Assembly (NCBI GenBank): GCA_947643165.1
Contig: CANRVB010000013.1
Location: 1 to 64,000 of the forward strand
Length of the DNA stretch: 64,000 nt
DNA from: an uncultured Porphyromonadaceae bacterium
Lineage (GTDB): Bacteria; Bacteroidota; Bacteroidia; Bacteroidales; Muribaculaceae
Direction: 5' to 3'
The notes beneath the pieces were generated by a model. That model had not been told where the DNA came from. It worked only from the letters and a program-made list of their open reading frames with translations, and did not search any database. How positions within the stretch are numbered: the stretch's first letter is position 1; every line of letters starts with the position of its first letter. This document shows positions 27,253-35,789 of this stretch, in pieces. Position numbers and translations under genes: made by a program.

Positions 27253-27281
27253 TAGAAAGTATCGCTTTATGATACTTTCTA
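27253..27281. promoter_or_regulatory. Perfect palindrome upstream of abiEi, probable AbiEi operator
   Basis: TAGAAAGTATC (27253-27263) and GATACTTTCTA (27271-27281) are exact inverted repeats with a 7-bp spacer, 25 bp before the antitoxin start. AbiEi antitoxins are known to repress their own operon by binding inverted repeats in the promoter region. No T-run follows, so a terminator is less likely. Confidence 0.6.
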
Positions 27282-27306
27282 TTGTAATTTTTACTATCTT
27301 CGTGAC

Positions 27307-27939
27307 ATGATTCTCGAAGATTTCAGAAATACACCGTTCAGAATGCAGGACTTGAGTTCTGTATTCCCTAATTGTGCAAATCTGAAGATGAAAGCTAAGC
27401 GGTTGGAGCGCGATGGTGAAATCATAAGATTGAAGAAGGGATTGTATGTAGCAAGTCCTCTGACAATCCGCATGGAATTGTCGCCGTTTCTCCTTGCCAA
27501 TCACATATATGGTCCATCGTATGTGTCGATGCATACAGCACTCCGATATTATGGATTGATTCCTGAGGCAGTCTATTCTATACAGTCTATGACTACCGGA
27601 GTTGCACGAAACTATGAAAACTCTGTCGGTACATTTAACTACATTCATGTTCCGGCTATGTATTACAATATCGGAGTCACAATGGAAGAAAGCACTGGAG
27701 CGACATTTATGATTGCGACTCCCGAAAAAGCACTGTGCGATCTGATGGTATTTACCCCGAATCTTAATCTTCGGTTTCAAACCTCAATGCGCGATTATCT
27801 TGAAGAAGACATACGCTTCGATTTGGATGCACTTCTGAATTTCGACCTCGACATTATCGAGGACTGCGCCGAAGTATCACGCAAGAAAACAATGTTGAAT
27901 CAGCTTATAAAATTTATAGAGAATGAGCGGAATATTTGA
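27307..27939 (+). CDS. abiEi: AbiEi-type antitoxin/transcriptional repressor
   Basis: This 210-residue protein has an N-terminal winged-helix domain (about 1-55, with LKMKAKRLERDGEIIRLKKGLYV) and the AbiEi C-terminal domain (for example MHTALRYYGLIPEAVYSIQ and ATPEKALCDLM). In type IV toxin-antitoxin pairs this protein neutralises the effect of the AbiEii nucleotidyltransferase and represses the operon. Its stop lies within the toxin gene (17-bp overlap). A perfect palindrome stands 25 bp upstream. Confidence 0.92.
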   Translation: MILEDFRNTPFRMQDLSSVFPNCANLKMKAKRLERDGEIIRLKKGLYVASPLTIRMELSPFLLANHIYGPSYVSMHTALRYYGLIPEAVYSIQSMTTGVARNYENSVGTFNYIHVPAMYYNIGVTMEESTGATFMIATPEKALCDLMVFTPNLNLRFQTSMRDYLEEDIRFDLDALLNFDLDIIEDCAEVSRKKTMLNQLIKFIENERNI

Positions 27940-28765
27940 GAGGATGTTATCGGCATACGACACATCAACTGACACAGCCAGAAGAAATGCCACCTACGAA
28001 GTGATGCAACAGGTGGCACTTGCCGGACTGCAACGTGGAGGATTCTTTGAAAAGGCCGCCTTTTATGGAGGCACATGCCTACGCATCTTCCACGGCTTGG
28101 GCCGCTACAGCGAAGATATGGATTTCACATTGTTGAAAGAGGATCCGTCGTTCAACATTGAGAACTATTTTCCTGCAATAATTGCAGAGTTCAAGGCTCT
28201 GGGGCGCGATGTCGTGATAACCAAGAAAGAGAAACGCAACTTTGGCAAGGTGGAGTCCGCATTTCTAAAAGATGATACGCATGTTTATAACTTGGCGTTC
28301 CAAACAGAGAAAAGCCTGAAGATAAAGATTGAAGTCGACACTCAGCCTCCGTTGGGATTTCAGACAGAACAAAAGCTGCTGCTTCAACCATTCTCTTTCA
28401 TGACCCGATGCGTCACATTGCCCGATTTGTTTGCTGGCAAGATGCACGCACTCGTTTTCCGCAAGTGGGGACAGCGGGTAAAAGGTCGTGACTGGTACGA
28501 TTTCGAGTGGTATGTACGTAATGGTGTGCCATTGGATTTTGAACATTTCCGACAACGTGCCATTGACTTCAATGGAGAGGACCTGACTAAAGAGGATTTT
28601 ATTAAAAAGCTTATCGAACGGCTCTCTACAACCGACATTAAGGCAGTACGTAATGATGTCCTTACATTCGTCAAAAATCCATCGGAACTTGACATCTGGA
28701 GTAACGATTATTTTGTGCAACTTGCCGCCATGATGAAATTTCAAGAGAATAAAATCCGACCCTGA
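27923..28765 (+). CDS. abiEii: AbiEii/AbiGii family nucleotidyltransferase toxin
   Basis: A 280-residue nucleotidyltransferase with the motifs of the family. The GGTCLR motif (residues 49-54) is followed by RYSEDMDF with S63, D65 and D67. A third acidic residue is at D139 (KIEVD), and the motif with K173 and D190 reads LPDLFAGKMHALVFRKW then GRDWYDFEW. Related toxins block growth by adding nucleotides to RNA targets such as tRNA acceptor ends, and the pairs give phage resistance by abortive infection. The start overlaps the antitoxin by 17 bp, so translation is probably coupled. Key residues are all present, so it should be active. Confidence 0.92.
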   Translation: MSGIFERMLSAYDTSTDTARRNATYEVMQQVALAGLQRGGFFEKAAFYGGTCLRIFHGLGRYSEDMDFTLLKEDPSFNIENYFPAIIAEFKALGRDVVITKKEKRNFGKVESAFLKDDTHVYNLAFQTEKSLKIKIEVDTQPPLGFQTEQKLLLQPFSFMTRCVTLPDLFAGKMHALVFRKWGQRVKGRDWYDFEWYVRNGVPLDFEHFRQRAIDFNGEDLTKEDFIKKLIERLSTTDIKAVRNDVLTFVKNPSELDIWSNDYFVQLAAMMKFQENKIRP

Positions 28766-28776
28766 AATTACTTTCT

Positions 28777-28846
28777 CACTTCCAAACTTGTGAGCATTTC
28801 ACTTCCAAACTTATGAGCATTTTGCTTCCAAACTTATGAGCTTTCC
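28777..28846. repeat. Three tandem 23-24 bp repeats
   Basis: Three copies (28777-28799, 28800-28823, 28824-28846) share the core CTTCCAAACTTATGAGC; the first has G for A at one place. The array starts 12 bp after the AbiEii stop. The span 28766-28966 otherwise holds no gene. Short internal repeats of this size occur at the ends of IS21-like elements, so a solo end is possible, but no transposase is present. Confidence 0.75.
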
Positions 28847-28966
28847 CCCGGGCATCTCCTTCACATTCCAAGAATGGATGAGAGGAGTCAAAATCGGCGG
28901 TTTTGAGTGACTCTGAGCTATATGACGTTAAAAAGTTAGTTACTCTAATCTCATATTTTCTCTCCG

Positions 28967-29665
28967 TCAATCGGTTTTTTTCACTGCCAGCATATAGCCG
29001 AATCCGCGCTGATTCACTATGTTGATATTCCGGTCATGACGCAGAGCGCGTCGAAGCTTATGTATGTAGCCGTGCAGCGAATTCCGGTTGCTCACCTCAT
29101 CCCTTCCCCACACCGCTATCATAAGATCCCGGGCATCCACAGTCCTGCCTATATTGGCCGCCAGCTTCTCCAGTATCCGCGCCTCTATGTTTGATACCGC
29201 ATACTCCTTGCCATTATATATGAGCAGCTGGTTTGTCACGTCAAATCCGTAATCTCCCACATCATATACCATCCTTTCCCGGTCACTCCTCACCTTATCG
29301 CGTAGCAGGGCCTTGACCCTCACAAGCAATTCCCTCAGTTCGAACGGCTTTTTCAGATAGTCGTTCGCCCCGCTGTCAAATCCCGCCTCCACATCATCGA
29401 TCGTGCTCTTTGCCGTCAGAAAGATAATAGGCACAGTCCTGCTGATACGACGTATCTCCCTGGCCATTGCAAATCCGTCAAGCCTGGGCATCATCACGTC
29501 GGCTACAATCAGGTCAGCACCCTCGGTCGTGTATTTGGCAAGCCCGTCTATACCGTCATAAGCCGCAACCACCTCATAGCCCTGCTGACGCATCGTGTCG
29601 CACACTATCAGCGAAAGGTCACGTTCATCCTCAACTAAAAGTATCCTGTCTTTCATTGCCGTCAT
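28967..29665 (-). CDS. OmpR-family response regulator
   Basis: This 232-residue regulator has a receiver domain (about 5-120) with acidic pocket E12/D13, phosphoacceptor D56 (LIVADVMMPRLDG), Thr near 84 (FLTAKS) and Lys (LKKPFELREL). A winged-helix DNA-binding domain (about 135-230) ends with HGYIHKLRRALRHDRNINIVNQRGFGYML in two parts. The second Met (MKDRI, start 29656) could be the real start. It follows its histidine kinase after 33 bp. OmpR-type regulators bind direct repeats, and two 16-bp direct repeats stand between this operon and the divergent receptor gene, making that promoter the obvious target. Confidence 0.93.
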   Translation of the reverse strand: MTAMKDRILLVEDERDLSLIVCDTMRQQGYEVVAAYDGIDGLAKYTTEGADLIVADVMMPRLDGFAMAREIRRISRTVPIIFLTAKSTIDDVEAGFDSGANDYLKKPFELRELLVRVKALLRDKVRSDRERMVYDVGDYGFDVTNQLLIYNGKEYAVSNIEARILEKLAANIGRTVDARDLMIAVWGRDEVSNRNSLHGYIHKLRRALRHDRNINIVNQRGFGYMLAVKKTD

Positions 29666-29698
29666 ATTTTTATCGGTCGTGTCTGATAATCAATCTGT

Positions 29699-31126
29699 TC
29701 ATTCTTCATCCATCCTGATGGTGAACACTGATCCAACCCCCTCCTCGCTCCTCACCGCGATGCTCCAGCCCATCTTGCCAAGAACCTGCCTCACATAATA
29801 AAGTCCGATCCCATAGCCCCTGACGTCCTGACGGTTGCCGTGAGCCACGCGATAAAACTTATCGAAGACGTATGGCACACTCCTCGATGGAATGCCTATC
29901 CCGTTGTCCGCAACCTCTATGCTGTCCGAAGTTATTTTTATTCTGATGTCTACCGGGTCATTTGAATATTTTATAGCGTTGTCAATCAGATTGTTCAGCA
30001 CATTCGACAGGTGCCCCCTGTCGGCAGTTGCCGTTACATTTTCCTGAGCCTCTACCTCTATGGTTATATCCTTCTCACCTCTCATCCGTTGATCGGCCGC
30101 TATCTCCCGGGCCAGTTTTGCCAGATCTATTTTTTCCGGCCGCAAAGTCATGCTTTTCCGGCGCTCCATACTCACGGCGAGTATATTCTCCACAAGTTCG
30201 CCAAGGAGCCTGAGCTGTTTCATGGCTATCGAGAGATAGGCCACCTTTTTCTCCTGATCGTTCGAAGTGTCATAGTTGAGCAACGCATCGTTGGCCGAAT
30301 ATGCTATGGCTATAGGCGTTTTAAGTTCGTGGGTCATGTTGCCTACAAAATCATCCTTCATCTCCTCTATGGTCCTGAGTTGCGACACCGTGTGCATCAG
30401 ATACCGGAAGGCGCACGCCATCGCGGCCATCAGAAGAAATAGCGTTACAATCACACCCCTCATCTGCGATATTATATGCCGGGTGAGTGGAGTGACGCTT
30501 GCACGGTATATCCACCCGTTGTCAGGATTAAAGCAAAGCCTGAACACGTCATAACCCCCGCCTGTGCCATCCTTTAGCTTGTCATTGCCGAGCAGCAACG
30601 AATCCCTGCCATCTACAATCTCTATGGCTGCGAAGTCCGGATAGATCTGTCTGTCGGCAAGACGCTCCGAAAATATGCTGTCGGTTATTCTCAGGTCGTA
30701 ACCATAATATTTATCCATCGCCCTATGCATCTGTTGGCTCATGGCCTTCATCATCTGGTTGGTGTATGACCGCCCGCGCGCCAACGGCGATCTGTGTTGT
30801 GACACATCGCCGTCATCCTTCACCGTATTGGTCACGAAATCTCCGTTTTCATCAATGCTGCCCGACACTGTTCCATGCTGCGAGTCATAGTCGGTAGTTT
30901 CTTCCGGAGTGATTATATCCTTCCCGTTGGCCCGTGCTGCCTGCATGGCTCTTTCCGAGCGTTCCCACATATCATCTATATCTGTATCGGCCAGTGCGGT
31001 CATTACCTCGCGCTCAACGTCTTCCCTTATTGATTCATATAGCTTGACAAGGTAAAACACATTGCAGCAAAAAATCACCGCAATGACCGATATGAAGATT
31101 ATGGAATTGATTTTAAACTTTTTCAT
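29699..31126 (-). CDS. Sensor histidine kinase
   Basis: A 475-residue membrane kinase. I start it at ATG 31126 (MKKFKINSIIF) because a longer frame to 31192 would begin upstream of a TACATTTG -7-like box at 31169-31162. A transmembrane helix (about 8-28), a periplasmic sensor region of about 190 residues and a second helix (about 222-242) precede the catalytic part. HisKA carries H266 (NMTHELKTPIAIAYSAND), and the HATPase has N-box NLIDNAIKYS, G1 VADNGIGIP and G2 YGIGLYYVRQVLGKMGW. The periplasmic domain is unrelated to any I can name, so the signal is unknown. Divergent from a TonB-dependent receptor. Confidence 0.92.
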   Translation of the reverse strand: MKKFKINSIIFISVIAVIFCCNVFYLVKLYESIREDVEREVMTALADTDIDDMWERSERAMQAARANGKDIITPEETTDYDSQHGTVSGSIDENGDFVTNTVKDDGDVSQHRSPLARGRSYTNQMMKAMSQQMHRAMDKYYGYDLRITDSIFSERLADRQIYPDFAAIEIVDGRDSLLLGNDKLKDGTGGGYDVFRLCFNPDNGWIYRASVTPLTRHIISQMRGVIVTLFLLMAAMACAFRYLMHTVSQLRTIEEMKDDFVGNMTHELKTPIAIAYSANDALLNYDTSNDQEKKVAYLSIAMKQLRLLGELVENILAVSMERRKSMTLRPEKIDLAKLAREIAADQRMRGEKDITIEVEAQENVTATADRGHLSNVLNNLIDNAIKYSNDPVDIRIKITSDSIEVADNGIGIPSRSVPYVFDKFYRVAHGNRQDVRGYGIGLYYVRQVLGKMGWSIAVRSEEGVGSVFTIRMDEE

Positions 31127-31208
31127 GCCTGTGAGAAGCTCCGGGTTGTTATCAAGCAATGCAAATGTACCTATTATATTTCGCATTGCCACACTCCACC
31201 TTGCCGAT

Positions 31209-31246
31209 TTAAGACTAAATAAGGGAAGCCTTAAGACTAAATAAGG
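31209..31246 (+). promoter_or_regulatory. Two 16-bp direct repeats, likely response-regulator binding sites
   Basis: TTAAGACTAAATAAGG occurs at 31209-31224 and again at 31231-31246, a 22-bp period or about two helical turns. Within each copy AAG recurs after 10 bp, so four half-sites lie on one face of the helix. The second copy ends 33 bp before the TAACTTTG box of the receptor gene, the place expected for an activator. Confidence 0.65.
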
Positions 31247-31278
31247 TCGGTCGCACGCTTCATTTTACACTACCGCCA

Positions 31279-31286
31279 TAACTTTG
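31279..31286 (+). promoter_or_regulatory. -7 box of the TonB-dependent receptor gene
   Basis: TAACTTTG matches TAnnTTTG exactly, but no TTG lies about 20 bp upstream. A promoter without a -33 element and with repeats just upstream is expected to need an activator. Confidence 0.55.
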
Positions 31287-31311
31287 CACCATAACATTTT
31301 ACACAACTCCT

Positions 31312-33354
31312 ATGAAGATGATATTTACCTTATCTGTTGTTTTCTCTGCTGTTGTTTCAGTGAGCGCACAAGGCGTCAGCACCGACAGCATCGGTTCGCG
31401 TCAGCTCAACGAAGTCACCGTGAAGGGCGAAAAGCCGCAGATCAAAGGTCGCGACGGCATGATGATTGTCGACCTGCCCGCTATAGTCAGGGACAAACCG
31501 GTCTCCAATATCCTCGAGGCGTTGGGCTACCTCCCCGGTGTGGTAAATGACAATGGTGCCATCGGATTGAACGGGGCATCTTCGGTTACAATCATCTTGA
31601 ACGGTGAGCCGACAACAATGCCGGTGCAAAATCTTTATCAGCTGCTTTATTCCATTCCGGTCGACCGTCTCAAAAACGTCGAGATCATGTATTCTGCCCC
31701 GGCGAAATACCATGTCAGTGGTGCTGTGATAAACGTGGTGCTCAAAACCCCTCGTCCACTCGACGGACTCATGGGACAGGCGACTCTTGGCTACGATCAG
31801 TCTCATTATGCGTCCTGTTCGGGAGGTTTGAACGCAACTTACGCCATCAACAGTTGGACCTTCGACTTTAATTGGTCGCTCAACCGCAGTCAGTCATACA
31901 ACCGTCAGACCACCTTCTCAAATCATCTTCTCGATGGCACGCGTCATCCTGTCGACGATGATATGCGCCAGATCGGCCGTGCCTGGAACAATCTGATTTA
32001 TGCCGCGGCCTCCTACCGCAAGCTTAAACTCACCTACACTGGTCAGGTTAAATCCCGTATCCGCAACGAAAGTCTCTCCTCTGGCACTTTCGGCGATTTT
32101 CGCAATCTCTACAAGGGCCTCTCGCCTACCGGTTATAATAATGTGGCTATCCGCTATGAGGCCTCGTTCGGCCTCACTGTCGGCGGCGATTACACTCACT
32201 ACTATGAAAACCGTTGTCAGAATCTTTTCAAAGGCGATATTGAGCAGATCAACTCCGAAAACCGCCAGAGCGTCAATCGCTGGCACGGCTATCTCGATCA
32301 GGAGCACACCCTTGGCTCCTGGACCATCGGGTATGGAGTGGATTACCAGCACGCCGACGACAAGAGCCGCCAATCCTACACGCTACCTGTAAAACCCGGA
32401 TTCGACAACACGCTGCGCGAGGATGTCGCGAGCGTTTACATCGCCACTCAGGGCTCCTTTCCGTGGGGCCTGTCCTTCAACACCTCTGTCAGTGCCGACT
32501 ATTTCCACAACGACTATCAGCACAATTGGAACATAATTCCACAGTTAGGTGCTACTTTCTACAATACACCCGCGAGTATATTCCAGCTTAACCTCAGCTC
32601 TCAGCGTCTATACCCATCCTATTGGGAACTGCATGGCGGGTCATCTTATATCAACGACTATTCAATGATACTCGGCAATCCCGCCCTGCAGCCTTACATC
32701 AGTTATACCGGCCAGTTTAGCTATATCTTCCGCCAGAAATATGCCGCGACGCTCTATGCGCTCTATGCCGACGGCTACTCAGTGCAGCTGCCCTATCAAT
32801 CGACTTCCGGCCTTCAGCTCATATTCCAGACCCTCAACCTTGACTTCTCCCGCACAGTGGGACTCCAGTTTCATCTTCCGTTCAGTCTGAAAAACATCTG
32901 GAATGCAACCGCCACGTTCAATCTTTACCACGTGCGTCAGAAGTCAAGCCATTTCCACGACCTCAGTTTCGACAACAAACGCTGGGCCGGCTACATCGGA
33001 TTGAACAACACTGTCCGCTTCACACCCACGTGTCCCGTGTCGTTGTCGGTTGATGCGACCTATATGGCCGGTATGATTCAGGGTGCGGGACGTATGGATC
33101 CGCTGTTCAAAATCGATGCCGGAGTGAAGTGGCTGTTTGGCTACAAACGCTCTTGCGAACTCAATTTAAAGGCCAATGATATTTTCAACAGCTGCAACCC
33201 CATTCTTAAAATCAACTTCTCAGGGCAAGATTACCGCATCAAGACCCTCAACCTCAACCAAAACCTCAACATCTCCTTTGTCTACCGTTTCAACGGCTTC
33301 AAGCCTAAGGACCGGCCTGAGGCCGACACCTCCCGTTTCGGAACCGTAAAATGA
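31312..33354 (+). CDS. TonB-dependent receptor, outer-membrane beta-barrel family
   Basis: This 680-residue receptor has a signal peptide (about 1-19, ending VSAQ) and goes straight to a plug domain, without the CarboxypepD_reg domain of SusC proteins. The segment LNEVTVKGEKPQIKGRDGMM is followed by plug motifs ILEALGYLPGVVNDNGAIGLNG and VEIMYSAPAKYHVSGAVINVV, then a beta-barrel. The closing strand region is near residues 645-660 (NLNQNLNISFVYRF), with a polar tail after it. It stands divergent from a two-component operon with repeats in between. Substrate unknown; a regulated single receptor without SusD suits a small ligand or peptide rather than a polysaccharide. Confidence 0.9.
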   Translation: MKMIFTLSVVFSAVVSVSAQGVSTDSIGSRQLNEVTVKGEKPQIKGRDGMMIVDLPAIVRDKPVSNILEALGYLPGVVNDNGAIGLNGASSVTIILNGEPTTMPVQNLYQLLYSIPVDRLKNVEIMYSAPAKYHVSGAVINVVLKTPRPLDGLMGQATLGYDQSHYASCSGGLNATYAINSWTFDFNWSLNRSQSYNRQTTFSNHLLDGTRHPVDDDMRQIGRAWNNLIYAAASYRKLKLTYTGQVKSRIRNESLSSGTFGDFRNLYKGLSPTGYNNVAIRYEASFGLTVGGDYTHYYENRCQNLFKGDIEQINSENRQSVNRWHGYLDQEHTLGSWTIGYGVDYQHADDKSRQSYTLPVKPGFDNTLREDVASVYIATQGSFPWGLSFNTSVSADYFHNDYQHNWNIIPQLGATFYNTPASIFQLNLSSQRLYPSYWELHGGSSYINDYSMILGNPALQPYISYTGQFSYIFRQKYAATLYALYADGYSVQLPYQSTSGLQLIFQTLNLDFSRTVGLQFHLPFSLKNIWNATATFNLYHVRQKSSHFHDLSFDNKRWAGYIGLNNTVRFTPTCPVSLSVDATYMAGMIQGAGRMDPLFKIDAGVKWLFGYKRSCELNLKANDIFNSCNPILKINFSGQDYRIKTLNLNQNLNISFVYRFNGFKPKDRPEADTSRFGTVK

Positions 33355-33401
33355 ATCTATGCCGCAAGTGGCCGGAAATCAATCTCCCGGCCACTCGCGC
33401 C

Positions 33402-33638
33402 CTATTTGCTTGGATTGTCAATGCCCACGGCTGTAAAGCATCCCCGTCGACATGCTTTCACGCACCTCCGGCATCCTATGCAGGCATCGGCGTTGGCTAT
33501 GATCACGTGTCGGTGGAATAGAACTCCCACTTTTCTTATCACACTGCGGGGGCAAGCCTCCATACACTTCATGCAGGCGTGACACCCACGGGGATTCAGA
33601 CGCACATAGTCGGTAGTCAGTATTCTTTTCAGTATCAT
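33402..33638 (-). CDS. Small 2x[4Fe-4S] ferredoxin-like protein
   Basis: This 78-residue protein carries two cluster motifs: C19-C22-C25-C29 followed by Pro (CHACMKCMEACP) and C53-C56-C59-C63 (CIGCRRCVKAC), plus an extra C67. It is very basic for a ferredoxin and has no signal peptide, so it is cytoplasmic. It follows the TonB-dependent receptor gene after 32 bp and is probably the last gene of the unit that begins with the small membrane protein at 36664. A redox step on an imported compound, or iron-sulfur sensing, is possible but not shown. Confidence 0.85.
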   Translation of the reverse strand: MILKRILTTDYVRLNPRGCHACMKCMEACPRSVIRKVGVLFHRHVIIANADACIGCRRCVKACRRGCFTAVGIDNPSK

Positions 33639-33670
33639 TATAACAGAATATTTATAGATTGGTTGATGGT

Positions 33671-35779
33671 TTATTTGGTGCCTTTCAGCAGACCTGATTC
33701 GTTATCCGAATTTTCCATGGTCTTGTGCCGTGCTTCCGACCGGCGTCCAAAGCCGATGTTAACGTTTGCCTGTATCACTACGTAGGTCGGCGAGAGGCTG
33801 TAGGCTTTCGATTTGGAGCTTATCAGCGGCGACATGTCGATGGTCTCCATCCAGTATTTCCGTATGAACGGATCGAGCACTCCGGCCTTTAGCGTATACC
33901 AACCGCCACGGTAGCCGGCCATTATCATCGACATGTTGCGCTCCTTCATGAGCCGGGTGCCATACATATAGTTGGCATAACCGGTAAGGGTGTTGTAGCT
34001 CAGTTGCCATTTGCCGTAGTTCAGCTCCAGGTCTATACGTAGGTTCTTCAGGGTGTGGCTGCAATTCAGGCCGGCGCCACGGCTGGCATAATGGTCTATC
34101 GACGGCGTGAGCGACAGCGTGATGTGATCCCGTAGTGGCCGCAGGCTCACTGTGAGCTCCGCTCCTGTATGGTCGAAGCTCTTCTGATTGGCAGGCACGC
34201 GCACAAATGCTCCGTTCTCCCATATCACGCGCTCCATTATCGGCCTATACTCATGGGTGTAGGGCACGGTGAGGGTCGCCGACACTGCATTGTGTTGGTA
34301 GCTCACGCATATTGTCTGGTCGAGAGCGGTGTAGGCTTTCAGGCCCGGGTTGCCGCGACGGTAGTAATCAGGATCTATCGGCTGTGTCACGTCGCTGAGG
34401 TCCGCAAGGGCAGGCATCTTGCCGGAGATATGGCCCGTGTAGCTCACCGTCAGGTGTCGCAAGGCATTCCATGTCGCGCCTATGGAGGGAGTCAGTATAT
34501 AGCGGGCACGCCTGATGGCTCCCTCCTGGGAAGTGTAGAACCGCGTTATCCCTGCCATAGCTGTCAGGCTCACGCGTCCTAAGTCAACGGCATACCGTCC
34601 GTACACCGCCGTCACGGCCTGATGTAGATCCACACACTCAGTTATGTCGCCGTCATATCTGTTGCGGGCCAGGCCCTGATAATGGCGTATGCCCGCATCG
34701 GCCCGGTGGAAGCCCGACCGGTATGTATATCCAGCTTCGGCTATCACCGAATACTTGCGCCCTTTTGTCTTTGAATCTATCGCTTCGGTCAGATTCTCGT
34801 CAAGGCTATACTGCCTGTATGTATGGGTGTTGTCGGAGCTGATGTAAGTGCCCACTATGTTGGCGGTGACAGTGGAGTGGGCCGACAGGCTGTACTGACC
34901 GTAAAGGTCGAGCGACGGCGATAGCGACCGTTCGCCCATGTGTTCATATATGATTGTTGCGTCATCGCTGTCCGATGTCTCGCGTATGGTGGTCCTGTCG
35001 GCCTCCTCGCTGTGGGGGACGCTGTTCACATTCAGCCCCAGCCGGGCGTTCACCATATATTTGTTTCCGTCGGCCACGCTGTAGCTTAGCGAGTTGCTCA
35101 GGTCGCTCAGTTCCATCACCGATGGCAGACCCATTTCGGCTATCTCGAGTGCGCCCGTGGGATACTGACGGATCTCGTTGTAGTCGCGGGTCCAGTTGTC
35201 ACGCTTCAGACGCATCAGCTGTCCTGCATACACCCATTGCGATCTGCCTCGGCTGTAGCTCGCCGATATATTGTCGAGGTCGCACTCTCCGCCATTCTTG
35301 AAAGCGTTCATCAGGTCGGCCGCGACGTTGCCTCCCGAGCTGTGCCGTTTGGTCACCACGTTTATCAGCATCCGGGCGTCGGGGTATTTGGGCCCCGGGT
35401 CTCTCACATATTCCACCCTTATTATGTCTGTCGGACTGATGGCGGCTGTCTCGGCCGGCGTGGCGGCTATACCGTTTACCGTTATCATTACCTTGCCGCC
35501 GCCGTTCATCCCTATCTCGCCCGTCAGCGGATTCACACTCACCTGCGGTATATTCAGTCGCCCTATCAGGTCACGCCCGTTCGACGATCTTTCTACAGCC
35601 CCGGCCGTTGGTATTATTATGTTTTTGTCAGCACGTGCTATGCGTGGGCTGACAGTGATCTCAACCTCCTGAAGATCAATGCTGTCGGCTATCGAGTCGG
35701 CCCCGCATTGCCCTGTCGGCAGGGCAATGGCGCCCTGTGCGGAGCAGATTATTGCCCCGGCAATCATAAAGCTTCTCAT
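33671..35779 (-). CDS. TonB-dependent receptor, outer-membrane beta-barrel family
   Basis: A 702-residue receptor with a signal peptide (about 1-19) and a TonB-box-like segment (IDLQEVEITVSPRIARADKN). The plug domain includes MNGGGKVMITVNGIAATPAE and VEYVRDPGPKYPDARMLINVV, and a large barrel follows. Like the receptor that faces it, it lacks a CarboxypepD_reg domain and has no SusD partner. It lies 10 bp after a sigma factor gene and 32 bp before a ferredoxin gene. It has no STN domain, so it cannot signal to a sigma factor in the known FecR manner. Substrate unknown. Confidence 0.9.
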   Translation of the reverse strand: MRSFMIAGAIICSAQGAIALPTGQCGADSIADSIDLQEVEITVSPRIARADKNIIIPTAGAVERSSNGRDLIGRLNIPQVSVNPLTGEIGMNGGGKVMITVNGIAATPAETAAISPTDIIRVEYVRDPGPKYPDARMLINVVTKRHSSGGNVAADLMNAFKNGGECDLDNISASYSRGRSQWVYAGQLMRLKRDNWTRDYNEIRQYPTGALEIAEMGLPSVMELSDLSNSLSYSVADGNKYMVNARLGLNVNSVPHSEEADRTTIRETSDSDDATIIYEHMGERSLSPSLDLYGQYSLSAHSTVTANIVGTYISSDNTHTYRQYSLDENLTEAIDSKTKGRKYSVIAEAGYTYRSGFHRADAGIRHYQGLARNRYDGDITECVDLHQAVTAVYGRYAVDLGRVSLTAMAGITRFYTSQEGAIRRARYILTPSIGATWNALRHLTVSYTGHISGKMPALADLSDVTQPIDPDYYRRGNPGLKAYTALDQTICVSYQHNAVSATLTVPYTHEYRPIMERVIWENGAFVRVPANQKSFDHTGAELTVSLRPLRDHITLSLTPSIDHYASRGAGLNCSHTLKNLRIDLELNYGKWQLSYNTLTGYANYMYGTRLMKERNMSMIMAGYRGGWYTLKAGVLDPFIRKYWMETIDMSPLISSKSKAYSLSPTYVVIQANVNIGFGRRSEARHKTMENSDNESGLLKGTK

Positions 35780-35789
35780 AAATATTGGG

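Noticed and set aside
28777-28846. Tandem repeats read as a CRISPR array
   Set aside because: The copies are directly adjacent with no spacers and no cas genes are present.
31127-31192. 22-codon N-terminal extension of the histidine kinase
   Set aside because: The -7-like box at 31169-31162 lies inside it, and starting at MKKFKINSII puts the first membrane helix at the usual place.
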